The position numbers were made by a program, and so were the translations under genes. The notes below the pieces were generated by a model. The model saw only the letters and a program-made list of their open reading frames with translations, searched no databases and was not told the origin of the DNA. A DNA stretch of 64,000 nucleotides, taken from the NCBI GenBank assembly GCA_963798325.1, contig CAWCSS010000009.1:558001-622000 (forward strand), written 5' to 3'. Numbering within the stretch: position 1 is the first letter of the stretch; the number at the start of each line of letters is the position of its first letter. This DNA comes from Solirubrobacter sp963798325. Its GTDB lineage: Bacteria > Actinomycetota > Thermoleophilia > Solirubrobacterales > Solirubrobacteraceae. Positions 45,248 to 53,159 of this stretch are shown piece after piece.

Positions 45248-46084
45248 TCAGCTCGCCGTCCAGCGCGTTCGCACGAGCCAGACCCCAAGCGCGGCCACGC
45301 CGCCCATCACGACCCACTGCACGAGCCCGTACAACCATTGCGGGTCGAGCGTCGAGGGCTCCGGCATGATCCACTGCGAGAGGTCGTCGCGCTGCGCTTC
45401 GGTGCCCGCGGCCAGGACGGTGGCGACGATCGCCACGTTGGAGCCCGCGTCCCAGAGCGTGTGCAGACCCGCCACCGCGAAATAGACACCGACCACGCCC
45501 CAGGTCACGCGCCCGCGCGCGGCGAACCAGGCCGCGCCGAACAGGCCGGTCCAGATGCCGTGGCAGAACGGGGCGATGACCGCCCGCAGCACCTCTTCGG
45601 AGATCATGTCGCGCACCGAGAAGCCGCCGGCGTCGATCCCCCACGTGAGCGTGTAGCCACTCGCCTCGAACGCGCCGAAGCCGAGCCCGACGGTCGTGCC
45701 CAGCAGGATGCCGTCGCGGATCGACCACGTGCGCAGCCCGCGGGCGAAGACCACGACGCCGGCCGCCTTGATCGCCTCCTCGATCAGGCCCACCCAGACG
45801 TTCGGGAGCAGACGGGCCGGGAGGAGCCAGGTCTCCATCGCGGCGGAGGCGAGGAGGCCGAGCACCCCCGCGACGAAGAACGCGCCGAGCAACCGTGCGG
45901 GCGACAGTTCCGTCCCAGCGTCGTGGTTGAGAAACCAGAAGATCGCCGTGACGGGCACCAGGAAGCTGCCGATGAGCACGACCGACGGCAGCAGGATCGA
46001 GTCCTCGGTGGCCACCAGGGCGACGGTCGACGCCGCCCACAGCAGCAGGCCGAAGGAGAACACGGAGCGCCAGCTGACCGCCAT
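45248..46084 (-). CDS. PrsW-type intramembrane metalloprotease
   Basis: 278 residues from ATG 46084; an in-frame ATG at 46105 would lie upstream of the predicted transcript start, so the second Met is preferred. About eight helices. Motifs of the PrsW family: LIEEAIKAAGVVVFARG (EExxK), GFGAFEASGYTLTW (FExxxY) and conserved His in APFCHGIWTG and VAGLHTLWD. Such proteases cleave anti-sigma factors or other membrane proteins in stress responses. Divergent from the HdeD gene. Confidence 0.8.
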   Translation of the reverse strand: MAVSWRSVFSFGLLLWAASTVALVATEDSILLPSVVLIGSFLVPVTAIFWFLNHDAGTELSPARLLGAFFVAGVLGLLASAAMETWLLPARLLPNVWVGLIEEAIKAAGVVVFARGLRTWSIRDGILLGTTVGLGFGAFEASGYTLTWGIDAGGFSVRDMISEEVLRAVIAPFCHGIWTGLFGAAWFAARGRVTWGVVGVYFAVAGLHTLWDAGSNVAIVATVLAAGTEAQRDDLSQWIMPEPSTLDPQWLYGLVQWVVMGGVAALGVWLVRTRWTAS

Positions 46085-46094
46085 CGACCACAGG

Positions 46095-46129
46095 ACGATC
46101 GGCATGCTCGGGGTGACGCGGCGTCACCC
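46095..46129 (-). promoter_or_regulatory. regulon box and promoter of PrsW gene
   Basis: GGGTGA-CGCGGCG-TCACCC at 46111-46129, perfect inverted repeat. GATCGT (46100-46095, minus strand) lies 10 bases away and 10 bases before ATG 46084. Confidence 0.7.
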
Positions 46130-46134
46130 AGGCT

Positions 46135-46169
46135 GGATGAGGCAATGTCATCCCGCGCCCGCTTAGCGT
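46135..46169 (+). promoter_or_regulatory. regulon box and promoter of HdeD gene
   Basis: GGATGA-GGCAATG-TCATCC at 46135-46153, perfect inverted repeat, 24 bp from the PrsW box. TAGCGT (46164-46169) lies exactly 10 bases after it. Unlike the others the gene has a leader of about 25 bases with an AAGGAG ribosome binding site. Confidence 0.7.
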
Positions 46170-46200
46170 CGTGTGCGTCCCCCGACAAGGAGCGTTGCGC

Positions 46201-46764
46201 ATGAACGAGGTCCCTGCTGTCGCCCGCGCGTGGTGGTTGTTCGTGGTGCTCGGCGTGATCTGCGTCGCGACGGGCATTGCGGCGATCGTGTGGCCGCACA
46301 TCACGTTGATGGCGCTCGGCATCATCGCCGGCATCTACCTGATGATCGCCGCGGTCATGGAGATCATCGACGCCGTCAGCGGTGACGCGGGCGGACGGGC
46401 GATGAGCGCGATCCTCGGCGTCATCGCGCTGATCGCCGGCCTGATCTGCATCCGCCGGCCCGGCGAGAGCCTGCTGGCGATCGTGATCGTCGTGGGCGTC
46501 TATCTCGTCGCCGCGGGCGTGCTGCGGATCGTCCGCGCGTTCGGCTCCGAAGGCAATCGCTGGTGGGGCTTCGCGGCCGGTGCCATCGACGCGATCGCCG
46601 GCATCGTCGTCCTCTCCTGGCCGGAGCTCGGCCTGGTCACGCTGGCCGTGTTCTTCGCCATCACGATGCTCTTCCGCGGCGTCTTCAGCATCGTCATCGG
46701 CCTCAAGCTGCGCGGGCTGCGCGACGTGGACCCCACGCCGCAGCAGACCGCAACCTTCGCCTAG
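46201..46764 (+). CDS. HdeD family (DUF308) acid-resistance-type membrane protein
   Basis: 187 residues, six helices in three pairs, the HdeD/DUF308 layout: VVLGVICVATGIAAIVWPHI, ALGIIAGIYLMIAAVMEII, then two similar pairs and a C-terminal polar tail. ATG 46201 has AAGGAG upstream. The E. coli relative takes part in acid resistance at high cell density; here the exact role is unknown. It is convergent with the DUF6458 gene by 4 bases. Confidence 0.85.
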   Translation: MNEVPAVARAWWLFVVLGVICVATGIAAIVWPHITLMALGIIAGIYLMIAAVMEIIDAVSGDAGGRAMSAILGVIALIAGLICIRRPGESLLAIVIVVGVYLVAAGVLRIVRAFGSEGNRWWGFAAGAIDAIAGIVVLSWPELGLVTLAVFFAITMLFRGVFSIVIGLKLRGLRDVDPTPQQTATFA

Positions 46765-46958
46765 TACGGCGGTGGGGGCGCTGAGCCGCGCCCCCGCGCC
46801 GACAGGTAGAGCCACAGCGAGATCGCGAAGCCGAGCACGCCGATCACCATCAGGATCGTCCCGACGGTCTGGATGTCGATCCCGGCCAGGTCGGCCGTCA
46901 CGGCGAAGTGCAGGATCGCGCCGACCGCGATCAGGAAGAGGCTCGCACCGAGGCTCAT
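46761..46958 (-). CDS. DUF6458-type small membrane protein
   Basis: 65 residues: SLGASLFLIAVGAILHFAV, then GIDIQTVGTILMVIGVLGF and a short tail ending in prolines. Two helices. The pattern is that of DUF6458, a small actinobacterial family. ATG overlaps the stop of the gene before it (ATGA), last of a three-gene operon. Confidence 0.8.
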   Translation of the reverse strand: MSLGASLFLIAVGAILHFAVTADLAGIDIQTVGTILMVIGVLGFAISLWLYLSARGRGSAPPPPY

Positions 46959-47149
46959 GCGGGGAGCCTCCGGACCGAGATCAGCTCGAGACCGTCCTCG
47001 AGGATGCGGTCGAGCGCGCCGTGCAGTGCCGGGCGGTCCTGGACGCGCCCGCGCAGTACGGTCTGGACCGGCACCGCCTCGGCATTGAGCCCGAGGCGAT
47101 CGGCGTCTTCGAGGGCCACCGGCCCGCGCACGCGGATCTCGAGGTTCAC
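46955..47149 (-). CDS. small conserved protein, paralogue 2
   Basis: 64 residues from GTG 47149. LEIRVRGPVALEDADRLG, VQTVLRGRVQDRPALHGALD and LELISVRRLPA match the protein at 42204-42407 along its whole length. It overlaps the DUF7144 gene in front and the DUF6458 gene behind, so all three are co-translated. Function unknown. Confidence 0.7.
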   Translation of the reverse strand: MNLEIRVRGPVALEDADRLGLNAEAVPVQTVLRGRVQDRPALHGALDRILEDGLELISVRRLPA

Positions 47150-47550
47150 AGTTCCTCCCAGTGCACGGTCACGGCCCACAGGACGAGGATGCTGCAGACG
47201 ATCGCCGCGCCCGACCAGATCGGGTAGGCGCCGATCGAGGTGAAGTTCAGCAGCGTGCCGGCCATCGCCAGCACGATCCCCATGATCATGCCGCCGACCT
47301 TGTGGGTGTAGATCAGCGCGCCGCCGAGGATCTGCACGGCGCCGATGATGATGGCGATCCAGCCCCACGTGTTCAGCGAGGACCAGACGAGCCCGCTCTC
47401 GTCGAAGTAGCTCTGCTTGGAGAGCGCGGTGATGCCCCAGATCGCGTTGAGCAGCCCGGCGAGCGCGAGGTAGATGCTCGCGAACGTCAGCCAGCCCGAG
47501 GTTCCCGCGCGCTGAGGAGCGTCGCGTTTCGGTTGGGTCTGAGTGGCCAT
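47146..47550 (-). CDS. DUF7144-type membrane protein, paralogue 3
   Basis: 134 residues from ATG 47550: SGWLTFASIYLALAGLLNAI, WGITALSKQSYFDESGLVWS and three further helices (WGWIAIIIGAVQILGGALIY; MIMGIVLAMAGTLLNFTSIG). Intact copy of the family also at 30832 and 37100. First gene of the operon with small paralogue 2 and DUF6458. Leaderless start. Confidence 0.8.
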   Translation of the reverse strand: MATQTQPKRDAPQRAGTSGWLTFASIYLALAGLLNAIWGITALSKQSYFDESGLVWSSLNTWGWIAIIIGAVQILGGALIYTHKVGGMIMGIVLAMAGTLLNFTSIGAYPIWSGAAIVCSILVLWAVTVHWEEL

Positions 47551-47557
47551 GACGGCA

Positions 47558-47592
47558 AGAGTCGCGCCTGCGGGTGTGAAGCAGCGTCATCC
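47558..47592 (-). promoter_or_regulatory. regulon box and leaderless promoter of DUF7144 gene 3
   Basis: GTGTGA-AGCAGCG-TCATCC at 47574-47592. GACTCT (47563-47558, minus strand) lies 10 bases away and 7 bases before ATG 47550. Confidence 0.6.
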
Positions 47593-47597
47593 CAACG

Positions 47598-47632
47598 GGA
47601 TGAGGCATCGTCGCTCCACCTCGGCGGACCAT
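47598..47632 (+). promoter_or_regulatory. regulon box and promoter of BrkB-like gene
   Basis: GGATGA-GGCATCG-TCGCTC at 47598-47616, right half imperfect, 24 bp from the box facing the DUF7144 gene. GACCAT (47627-47632) lies 10 bases after it and 10 bases before GTG 47643. Confidence 0.55.
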
Positions 47633-47642
47633 CCCGCATCAC

Positions 47643-48389
47643 GTGATCGACCTCTTCCGCGACTGGCTCAAGCGTTTCGTCGAGGTGCAGGGCATCGACC
47701 GCGCGATGGCCATCGCCGCACAGTCCTACTCGGCCTTCCTGCCGATGCTGATCGTCTACGCCAGCCTGCTCCCGCGCGGCGAGACCAAGAGCTTCGCCGA
47801 CGTGCTCTGCCGGCGCTTCGAGCTCACCGGCTCGACCGCGGACAGCGTGCAGCGCGCGTTCGCCCCGGCGGGCGCGGTGCAGTCGAGCGTCACCCTGCTC
47901 AGTGTCGTGATCCTGCTGGTCTCGACCCTGAGCTTCACGCGTGGCCTGCAGCGCCTCTACGAGCTCGCGTTCGGCCTGCGGACGCTGGGCATGCGCAACA
48001 CGCCGCGCGCGATCGTCTGGCTCGGGTTCGTCGTCCTGTACGTGACGCTGCGCCCGATCATCCTCGGCCCGTTCGGCGGCATCGTCGAGATCGTGCTCAG
48101 CATCGCCACCGCGGTCGGCCTGTGGGTGATGACGCCCTACCTGCTGCTCGGGCGCCGGATCCGCTGGCAGCGCCTGGTTCCGAGCGCGCTGCTGACCGCG
48201 ATCGGCATGGCGGGCATCGCGATCTGGTCGGTGATCTGGATGCCGCACACGTTCGCGAGCTCGGCCGCGCAGTTCGGCGTGATCGGGATCGGGTTCGCGC
48301 TGCTGACCTGGTTCGTCGCCGTCGCCGCGGTGATCGTGGTCACGACCACCGGCGGCGCGGCGATCGCCGACCGCTGGATCAAGGCGTGA
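47643..48389 (+). CDS. YihY/BrkB-type membrane protein
   Basis: 248 residues from GTG 47643. Six or seven helices: AMAIAAQSYSAFLPMLIVYA, then SSVTLLSVVILLVSTLSFTR, RGLQRLYELAFGLRT and FVVLYVTLRPIILGPFGGIV. The RGLQRxYE-like motif after the second helix is typical for YihY/BrkB relatives. Function unknown. Its end overlaps the convergent DUF6325-like gene by 11 bases. Confidence 0.7.
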   Translation: MIDLFRDWLKRFVEVQGIDRAMAIAAQSYSAFLPMLIVYASLLPRGETKSFADVLCRRFELTGSTADSVQRAFAPAGAVQSSVTLLSVVILLVSTLSFTRGLQRLYELAFGLRTLGMRNTPRAIVWLGFVVLYVTLRPIILGPFGGIVEIVLSIATAVGLWVMTPYLLLGRRIRWQRLVPSALLTAIGMAGIAIWSVIWMPHTFASSAAQFGVIGIGFALLTWFVAVAAVIVVTTTGGAAIADRWIKA

Positions 48390-48792
48390 GCGAGATGCCC
48401 ATCGCCGCGAGGTCGTCCGGATCGGCCCACTCGGCGACGACATGGTGGCCGCCGGCGCCCTCGATCGCCTCGCGCAGCGGGATCGCCCACGCGTGCTCGA
48501 GCACGGCGATCGCGGCCGCGCCGCCCGCCTGGATCGAGTCCGCCACCGCCCACTCGTCGGGCGAGAGCTCACGGTCGCCCGCAGCCTGCTCCTGGCCGAG
48601 GATCGCCTGGCCGATCTCACCGCGCGAGCGCAGCACCTCGATCTCGCCGGACTCGGACTTGGCGACGACCAGCACGTCGAGCGTGCGCAGGATGCCGGCC
48701 GTCTCGAGCCGCTCGAGCTCGGCCTCGATCGCACCGGAGAAGTTGGCCTCGTCGAAGTTGATGACGAGCACCTGCAAGGGTCCCAGAGACAT
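48379..48792 (-). CDS. DUF6325-like protein
   Basis: 137 residues from ATG 48792: LQVLVINFDEANFSGAIEAE, LRTLDVLVVAKSESGEIEVL and a C-terminal VLEHAWAIPLREAIEGAGG. This is a ferredoxin-like DUF6325/DUF1269-type protein without the membrane hairpin. No catalytic motif. Under its own box. Confidence 0.65.
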   Translation of the reverse strand: MSLGPLQVLVINFDEANFSGAIEAELERLETAGILRTLDVLVVAKSESGEIEVLRSRGEIGQAILGQEQAAGDRELSPDEWAVADSIQAGGAAAIAVLEHAWAIPLREAIEGAGGHHVVAEWADPDDLAAMGISLTP

Positions 48793-48798
48793 GACCGC

Positions 48799-48833
48799 AG
48801 TCTCCGGAGCGCTCGGGTGACGGAACCTCATGC
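48799..48833 (-). promoter_or_regulatory. regulon box and leaderless promoter of DUF6325-like gene
   Basis: GGGTGA-CGGAACC-TCATGC at 48815-48833. GAGACT (48804-48799, minus strand) lies 10 bases away and 6 bases before ATG 48792. Confidence 0.6.
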
Positions 48834-48840
48834 GAGGCGG

Positions 48841-49551
48841 GTGACGTGGCTCGGGCACGCGACCGTGCTGCTGGAGCTCGGCGCGACGCGCCTGCTGACC
48901 GATCCGGTCCTGCGCGACCGCGTCGCCCACCTGCTCCGGCGGGTCCCGACGCCGGTCCGCCCGACCGAGGTCGACGCGGTGCTGATCTCGCACCTGCACC
49001 TCGACCATCTCGACAAGCCGTCGCTGAAAGGGCTGGCCACGGTCGCCATCGCGCCGCGTGGCGCCGCCGACTACCTCCCCACCGGTTACGAGGTGCACGA
49101 GGTCGGGGCCGGGGAGACGACGGCGATCGGCGAGGTCGGCGTGGAAGCCGTCCCCGCCTGGCACGACGGCCGCCGCCGCCCCGGGCCGGGTGCGGTCGAG
49201 CTCGACGCGCTCGGCTACCTCGTGGACGGCATCTGGTTCGCCGGCGACACCGATCTGCACCCGGAGATGGAGGCGCTGCGCGGCCGCGTCGAGGTCGCGC
49301 TGATCCCGATCTGGGGCTGGGGCCCGTCGCTCGGCCCCGGGCACCTGGACCCCGCGGGCGCCGCGGAGGCGATGAAGCTCGTCCAGCCGGACATCGCGAT
49401 CCCGATCCACTGGGGAACGTTCCTCCCGATGACGCTGGGCAAGCGCTACGCGCGGCTCTTGACCGACCCCCCGCTGGAATTCGCGGCGGCGCTCGCGGGT
49501 TCCTCGGTGCGCGTCGAGACGCTCGCGCCCGGCGGCTCGCTCGACCTGTAG
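48841..49551 (+). CDS. MBL-fold metal-dependent hydrolase (UlaG-like)
   Basis: 236 residues from GTG 48841. TWLGHATVLLELGATRLLTD opens the fold; metal ligands in SHLHLDHLD (HxHxDH), GDTDLHPEM and IPIHWGTFLPM. The compact form is like UlaG/COG2220 hydrolases of phosphoester or lactone substrates. The divergent box at 48815 has no matching -10 on this side, so separate control is likely. The 3' end overlaps the convergent phosphodiesterase gene by 106 bases. Confidence 0.8.
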   Translation: MTWLGHATVLLELGATRLLTDPVLRDRVAHLLRRVPTPVRPTEVDAVLISHLHLDHLDKPSLKGLATVAIAPRGAADYLPTGYEVHEVGAGETTAIGEVGVEAVPAWHDGRRRPGPGAVELDALGYLVDGIWFAGDTDLHPEMEALRGRVEVALIPIWGWGPSLGPGHLDPAGAAEAMKLVQPDIAIPIHWGTFLPMTLGKRYARLLTDPPLEFAAALAGSSVRVETLAPGGSLDL

Positions 49552-51467
49552 GCCTCGTGGCCGAGCGCGGCGAGCCAGTCGCGGAACACACGGTGCACGG
49601 CCTCGGCGCCGATCACCTCGCCCTCCGGCCACGCCAGCTCCGGCGGCGCCATCACGAACGGATGGGCCTGGCCGCCGCCGAGCCCGCCGTGTGAGCCGAC
49701 GAGCTCCTCGAAGGCCGCGACCTCGTCCAGCTCCTCCCAGTAGTGGCTGTTGACCATGATGTCCGGGCAGTGCGGGAAGCCGCTGGTGCGCGCGACGTGC
49801 TCGGCGGCGTGCGGCCCGAACGGCGTCAGCTCGCCCAGCACCTCGCCGTCGACGAGCACGAACCCGATCCCCGGATGCGCGACCAGCGCGTCGATCAGCC
49901 CCGGCCGCAGCGCCTCGATCTGCTCGCGCGTGAGCCGTCCGGGAACGCGGGGGAAGGTGATCAGCCCGAGGTTGCCGCTGGCCATCACCGAGACGTCCGG
50001 GATCGCGTCGTCATGGTCCTCCTCGAGGCGCGTGCCCGCCGCGGTGCGGATCATGTGCCCCGCCGCGGTGTCGCGCGAGGCGAGCTCGGCGACACTGGCG
50101 TTCAGGGACGCGCGGCCCTCGTCGGAGCCGGCGTCCTCGGCGCGGACGTCGCCCTCGCCGAACCGGCGCACGATGTCCTCCAGCGACTCGCCGTAGCGCT
50201 GGAAGAAGGTCGCGCCCTGGGACTGGCCGTGGTCGGAGAGCACGACGAGCTTGTACGGCCGCGGGGCGTGCGGGACGGCGGAGGCGATCGTGTCGATCGC
50301 GCGGTCGACCCGCCGCAGCACCGCCAGCGTGTCCGGGCGCTCCACGCCGGAGTGATGCGCGACCTCGTCGTAGGCCAGGAAGGTCGTGTAGACCACCGGC
50401 CGCCCGGCGAGGATGTCGGCCGTGACCGCCGCCACCTGCAGGTCGAGCTGGATCACGGTCCCGAACGCGCGCACGCCCGCGTAGGACCAGCCGCGGTGCA
50501 CGCGCGGGCGCACGTCGCGACGCACCTGCTGGATCGCCGCGAAGCGCTCGATGACGAACTCCCCGAGCGTCCGCAGCAACGTCCGCGCGCAGCCGTAGGG
50601 AGAGGCGAAGTAGGCGAAGTAGTCCTGTCCGAGCCGGCCCGGCCGCGAGCGGTCGAGCACGGTGCTCATCGTCAGCATGCTGTGGGTGGCGTCGCCGGAG
50701 AGGATGTTCGCCCGCGACGCGCCGTCCTCGTGCAGCAGGCCCTTGCCGTCGGAGTGGCGGCGCTCGATCTCGGCCGCGTCCTTGGGGTGGTTGGTGACGA
50801 TCGCGCGGCCGGTGTCCTTCTCCCACCAGCGGAAGGCCGGCATGTCGTCGTTGTTGCCGTGCAGCAGCCCCGCCTGGCAGGCGCCGGTCTGCGAGGACCA
50901 GTCGGTCTCCCACGGATGCAGCCGGTAGCCGTCGTCGTGCATCCAGCGGGCGAGGAACGGCGCGTTGCCGTCACGCAGCGCCCGCCGCAGCACGCCGTAC
51001 GCGAGCCCGTCGATCTCGAGGAAGATCACGCCCGGGACCTCGGTGCGCTTGGACAGCCGCTCGCGCTTGAGCTGGCGCCGGACGACGTGGCGGTACCAGA
51101 GGTCGCCGCGGTCGAGCGCGAGGACGCCGCCGAAGATCGTGGTCAGCGCGGTGAGGCCGAGAATGACGACCAGCGCTGTCCAGAAGTCGTTGACCTTGAC
51201 CTCCCCCAGCGCCTGGTCGACGACCAGCAGCAGCACCGCGTTGAGCGCGAGCGCGCCGAGCCCGAGCGTCGCGACCGTGAACGGCAGCGCGAAGCGCACC
51301 AGCATCGGCCACACCACGGCGTTGGCGAGGCCGAGCACGCCGGCGAGGACGAGCCCCGCCCACCAGGTGTCGATGACGAACCCCGGCAGGATCCACGCCA
51401 GGACCAGCAGTGCCGCCGCGTCGAGCAGCAGCACCGCGGTCAGGCGAAGCAGCAGCCTAGACGGCAA
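49446..51467 (-). CDS. type I phosphodiesterase/alkaline-phosphatase-fold protein with N-terminal holin-like membrane domain
   Basis: 673 residues from TTG 51467, which overlaps the aquaporin stop. Residues 1-130 hold four helices (AVLLLDAAALLVLAWILPGF; AGLVLAGVLGLANAVVWPML), the phage-holin-4-superfamily layout. The rest is alkaline-phosphatase-like: VIFLEIDGLAYGVLRRALRD with the metal Asp, TYDEVAHHSGVERPDT-type motif (FLAYDEVAHHSGVERPDT), LVVLSDHGQSQGATF and SHGGLGG. Predicted membrane-bound phosphodiesterase, active site probably facing outside. Operon with the aquaporin gene. Confidence 0.75.
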   Translation of the reverse strand: MPSRLLLRLTAVLLLDAAALLVLAWILPGFVIDTWWAGLVLAGVLGLANAVVWPMLVRFALPFTVATLGLGALALNAVLLLVVDQALGEVKVNDFWTALVVILGLTALTTIFGGVLALDRGDLWYRHVVRRQLKRERLSKRTEVPGVIFLEIDGLAYGVLRRALRDGNAPFLARWMHDDGYRLHPWETDWSSQTGACQAGLLHGNNDDMPAFRWWEKDTGRAIVTNHPKDAAEIERRHSDGKGLLHEDGASRANILSGDATHSMLTMSTVLDRSRPGRLGQDYFAYFASPYGCARTLLRTLGEFVIERFAAIQQVRRDVRPRVHRGWSYAGVRAFGTVIQLDLQVAAVTADILAGRPVVYTTFLAYDEVAHHSGVERPDTLAVLRRVDRAIDTIASAVPHAPRPYKLVVLSDHGQSQGATFFQRYGESLEDIVRRFGEGDVRAEDAGSDEGRASLNASVAELASRDTAAGHMIRTAAGTRLEEDHDDAIPDVSVMASGNLGLITFPRVPGRLTREQIEALRPGLIDALVAHPGIGFVLVDGEVLGELTPFGPHAAEHVARTSGFPHCPDIMVNSHYWEELDEVAAFEELVGSHGGLGGGQAHPFVMAPPELAWPEGEVIGAEAVHRVFRDWLAALGHEAYRSSEPPGASVSTRTEEPASAAANSSGGSVKSRA

Positions 51468-52203
51468 CCGGCGGCTCCGCGGACTCTCCCTTGCGCGCGG
51501 ACTGCGTGGGCAGCGACGGCGAGGACATGCGCATGATCGCCAGGTAGCTGAACGCCGCGGCGGCCGCGCCGACGATCGGGGCGAGGATGTACATCCAGGC
51601 GTCGGTCCAGGTACCCGAGACGAGCGCGGGGCCGAACCAGCGGGCGGGGTTGAACGAGGCGCCGGTGGCCGGGCCGAACAGAAGCACGCCGAGCGCCAGC
51701 GCACCGCCGATGGCGGCGCCGGCGACGCCCTTGGGCGCGTCCGGGTTGACCGCGGTGCCCATGATCGCCCACATCAGGATGAACGTGCCGATCGCCTCGG
51801 CGATGAAGCCGAGCCCGACGCTGCCGCCGCTGAGGTACTCCGGGCTCAGGCCCGGGGCGCCGTAGTTGACGAACGCGCCGCGGACGTCGAAGAACATCTT
51901 CGAGAGCAGCGCGCCGACGATCGCGCCGGCCACCTGGGCGAGCATGTAGAAGCCGGCGTCACGACCGTTGATCTTCTTGATCATGAGCATCCCGAGGGTT
52001 ACTGCGGGGTTCACGTGCGCGCCGGAGATGGAGCCGATCGTGTAGACGATCCCCATCAAGGCGAGGCCGTGGACGATGGCGAGCGGGAAGATCTCGAGTG
52101 CCTTGCTGGAGGCGGAGACGAACCCGGTGATGGCGAGAACGAGGACCAGTGTCCCCACGAACTCGGCCGCGTACTGCGCATTGCGCCTGTCTGGCTCGGA
52201 CAT
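51457..52203 (-). CDS. aquaporin / MIP family channel
   Basis: 248 residues from ATG 52203, six helices. Both NPA boxes are present: GAHVNPAVTLGM and SFNPARWFGPAL. AEFVGTLVLVLAITGFV is the usual first helix. The Arg after the second NPA is conserved; the selectivity filter suggests a water channel of the AqpZ type more than a glycerol facilitator. A basic C-terminal tail is present. Leaderless start under a strong box; translationally coupled to the phosphodiesterase gene. Confidence 0.88.
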   Translation of the reverse strand: MSEPDRRNAQYAAEFVGTLVLVLAITGFVSASSKALEIFPLAIVHGLALMGIVYTIGSISGAHVNPAVTLGMLMIKKINGRDAGFYMLAQVAGAIVGALLSKMFFDVRGAFVNYGAPGLSPEYLSGGSVGLGFIAEAIGTFILMWAIMGTAVNPDAPKGVAGAAIGGALALGVLLFGPATGASFNPARWFGPALVSGTWTDAWMYILAPIVGAAAAAFSYLAIMRMSSPSLPTQSARKGESAEPPVAV

Positions 52204-52210
52204 GTGCCGG

Positions 52211-52245
52211 ATCGTCCGTGGGTGGCGGGTGAATGGGCATCACCC
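52211..52245 (-). promoter_or_regulatory. regulon box and leaderless promoter of aquaporin gene
   Basis: GGGTGA-ATGGGCA-TCACCC at 52227-52245, perfect inverted repeat. GACGAT (52216-52211, minus strand) lies 10 bases away and 7 bases before ATG 52203. On the other side, towards the K+ channel gene, no -10 is found at this distance. Confidence 0.7.
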
Positions 52246-52291
52246 GCGCAGGGCGAGGAACGACCACCCCGTCAGCCGCGAGCATGGACAC

Positions 52292-52753
52292 GTGCTCGGC
52301 AACGACCTGACGATCCGGCGTGCGTGCGCGCTGATCGCGCTGGTCACGATCGGCGTCGGCGTCGCCAGCGGGCTGCTGATGCGCGTGCTCGACCCGCACG
52401 ACTTCCACACGGCGGGCTCGGGGCTGTGGTGGGCGGTGCAGACGATCACCACCGTCGGCTACGGGGACAAGGTGCCGTCCACCACCGAAGGACGGCTGGT
52501 CGCGGTGCTCGTGATGGCCACCGGGCTGGGGTTCATGAGCGTGATCACGGCCGCGATCACCGCGGCGTTCGTCGAGTCGGCCCGCAAGCGGCGCCGCCTG
52601 CCCGAGGAGATCACGCTCGATCACATCGCCCAGCGGCTCGACCAGATCGAGCAGGCGCTAGTGAACCAGCGCCTTGAAGCCGATCAGCGCGATCGCGATC
52701 AGCCCGACGGCGAGGGCCTGCAGCAGCGAGGAGACCCGGGAGGACCCGCTTAG
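52292..52753 (+). CDS. two-helix potassium channel protein
   Basis: 153 residues from GTG 52292. Helix 1 (ACALIALVTIGVGVASGLLM), pore with selectivity filter TITTVGYGDKVPST, helix 2 (LVAVLVMATGLGFMSVITA), then a short coiled coil (HIAQRLDQIEQALV). This is a KcsA-like ion channel subunit that should form tetramers. The last 30 residues are polar and overlap the convergent gene by 96 bases; the natural end may be earlier. Confidence 0.8.
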   Translation: MLGNDLTIRRACALIALVTIGVGVASGLLMRVLDPHDFHTAGSGLWWAVQTITTVGYGDKVPSTTEGRLVAVLVMATGLGFMSVITAAITAAFVESARKRRRLPEEITLDHIAQRLDQIEQALVNQRLEADQRDRDQPDGEGLQQRGDPGGPA

Positions 52754-53149
52754 GCGGCCGGCGGCGTAGCCGTACCCGGTGATCAGCCCGACCCCCGTCC
52801 ACTTCGCCAGCGTGAACGCGGTGTCCATCTCCATCCAGCCGATCCCGGCGAAGAAGAAGTAGAAGCCCGGGAACCAGATCCCGAAGGCGACGGCGCTGAC
52901 GTCGCCGGCGATGTGGCGGAGATGGTGGGCCTCGACGCGCTTGCGCAGCTTCGTCGTGGTCCCGATCACCTCGCTGTAGAGCTCGGCCAGCGCGACCGCC
53001 GCCGCGGTCGCGATCAGCGTCGCCTCCGTCGCCCACGCACCCGTCGGGTGGTGCTCGAAGACGACGATCACGGCCATGCCGATGATCGCGCCGTAGATGA
53101 CGCGCGACACCTGCTCAGAGCCCAGATGGGCCTCGATCCGATCCCACAT
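52658..53149 (-). CDS. small integral membrane protein, hypothetical
   Basis: 163 residues from ATG 53149 (MWDRIEAHLGSEQVSRV); an in-frame ATG at 53164 lies upstream of the predicted transcript start. Four or five helices: VIYGAIIGMAVIVVFEHHP, ATLIATAAAVALAELYSEVI, GIWFPGFYFFFAGIGWMEMD and LLQALAVGLIAIALIGF. The second helix with its Glu residues faintly recalls VIT-type transporters, but I do not assign a family. Under a regulon box. Confidence 0.65.
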   Translation of the reverse strand: MWDRIEAHLGSEQVSRVIYGAIIGMAVIVVFEHHPTGAWATEATLIATAAAVALAELYSEVIGTTTKLRKRVEAHHLRHIAGDVSAVAFGIWFPGFYFFFAGIGWMEMDTAFTLAKWTGVGLITGYGYAAGRLSGSSRVSSLLQALAVGLIAIALIGFKALVH

Positions 53150-53159
53150 GGACGCCGCG

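Noticed and set aside
52246..52292. Control of the K+ channel gene by the aquaporin box
   Set aside because: At the required distance on the plus strand the sequence is GAGGAA/AGGAAC and lacks the final T; I could not support a promoter of this type for the channel.
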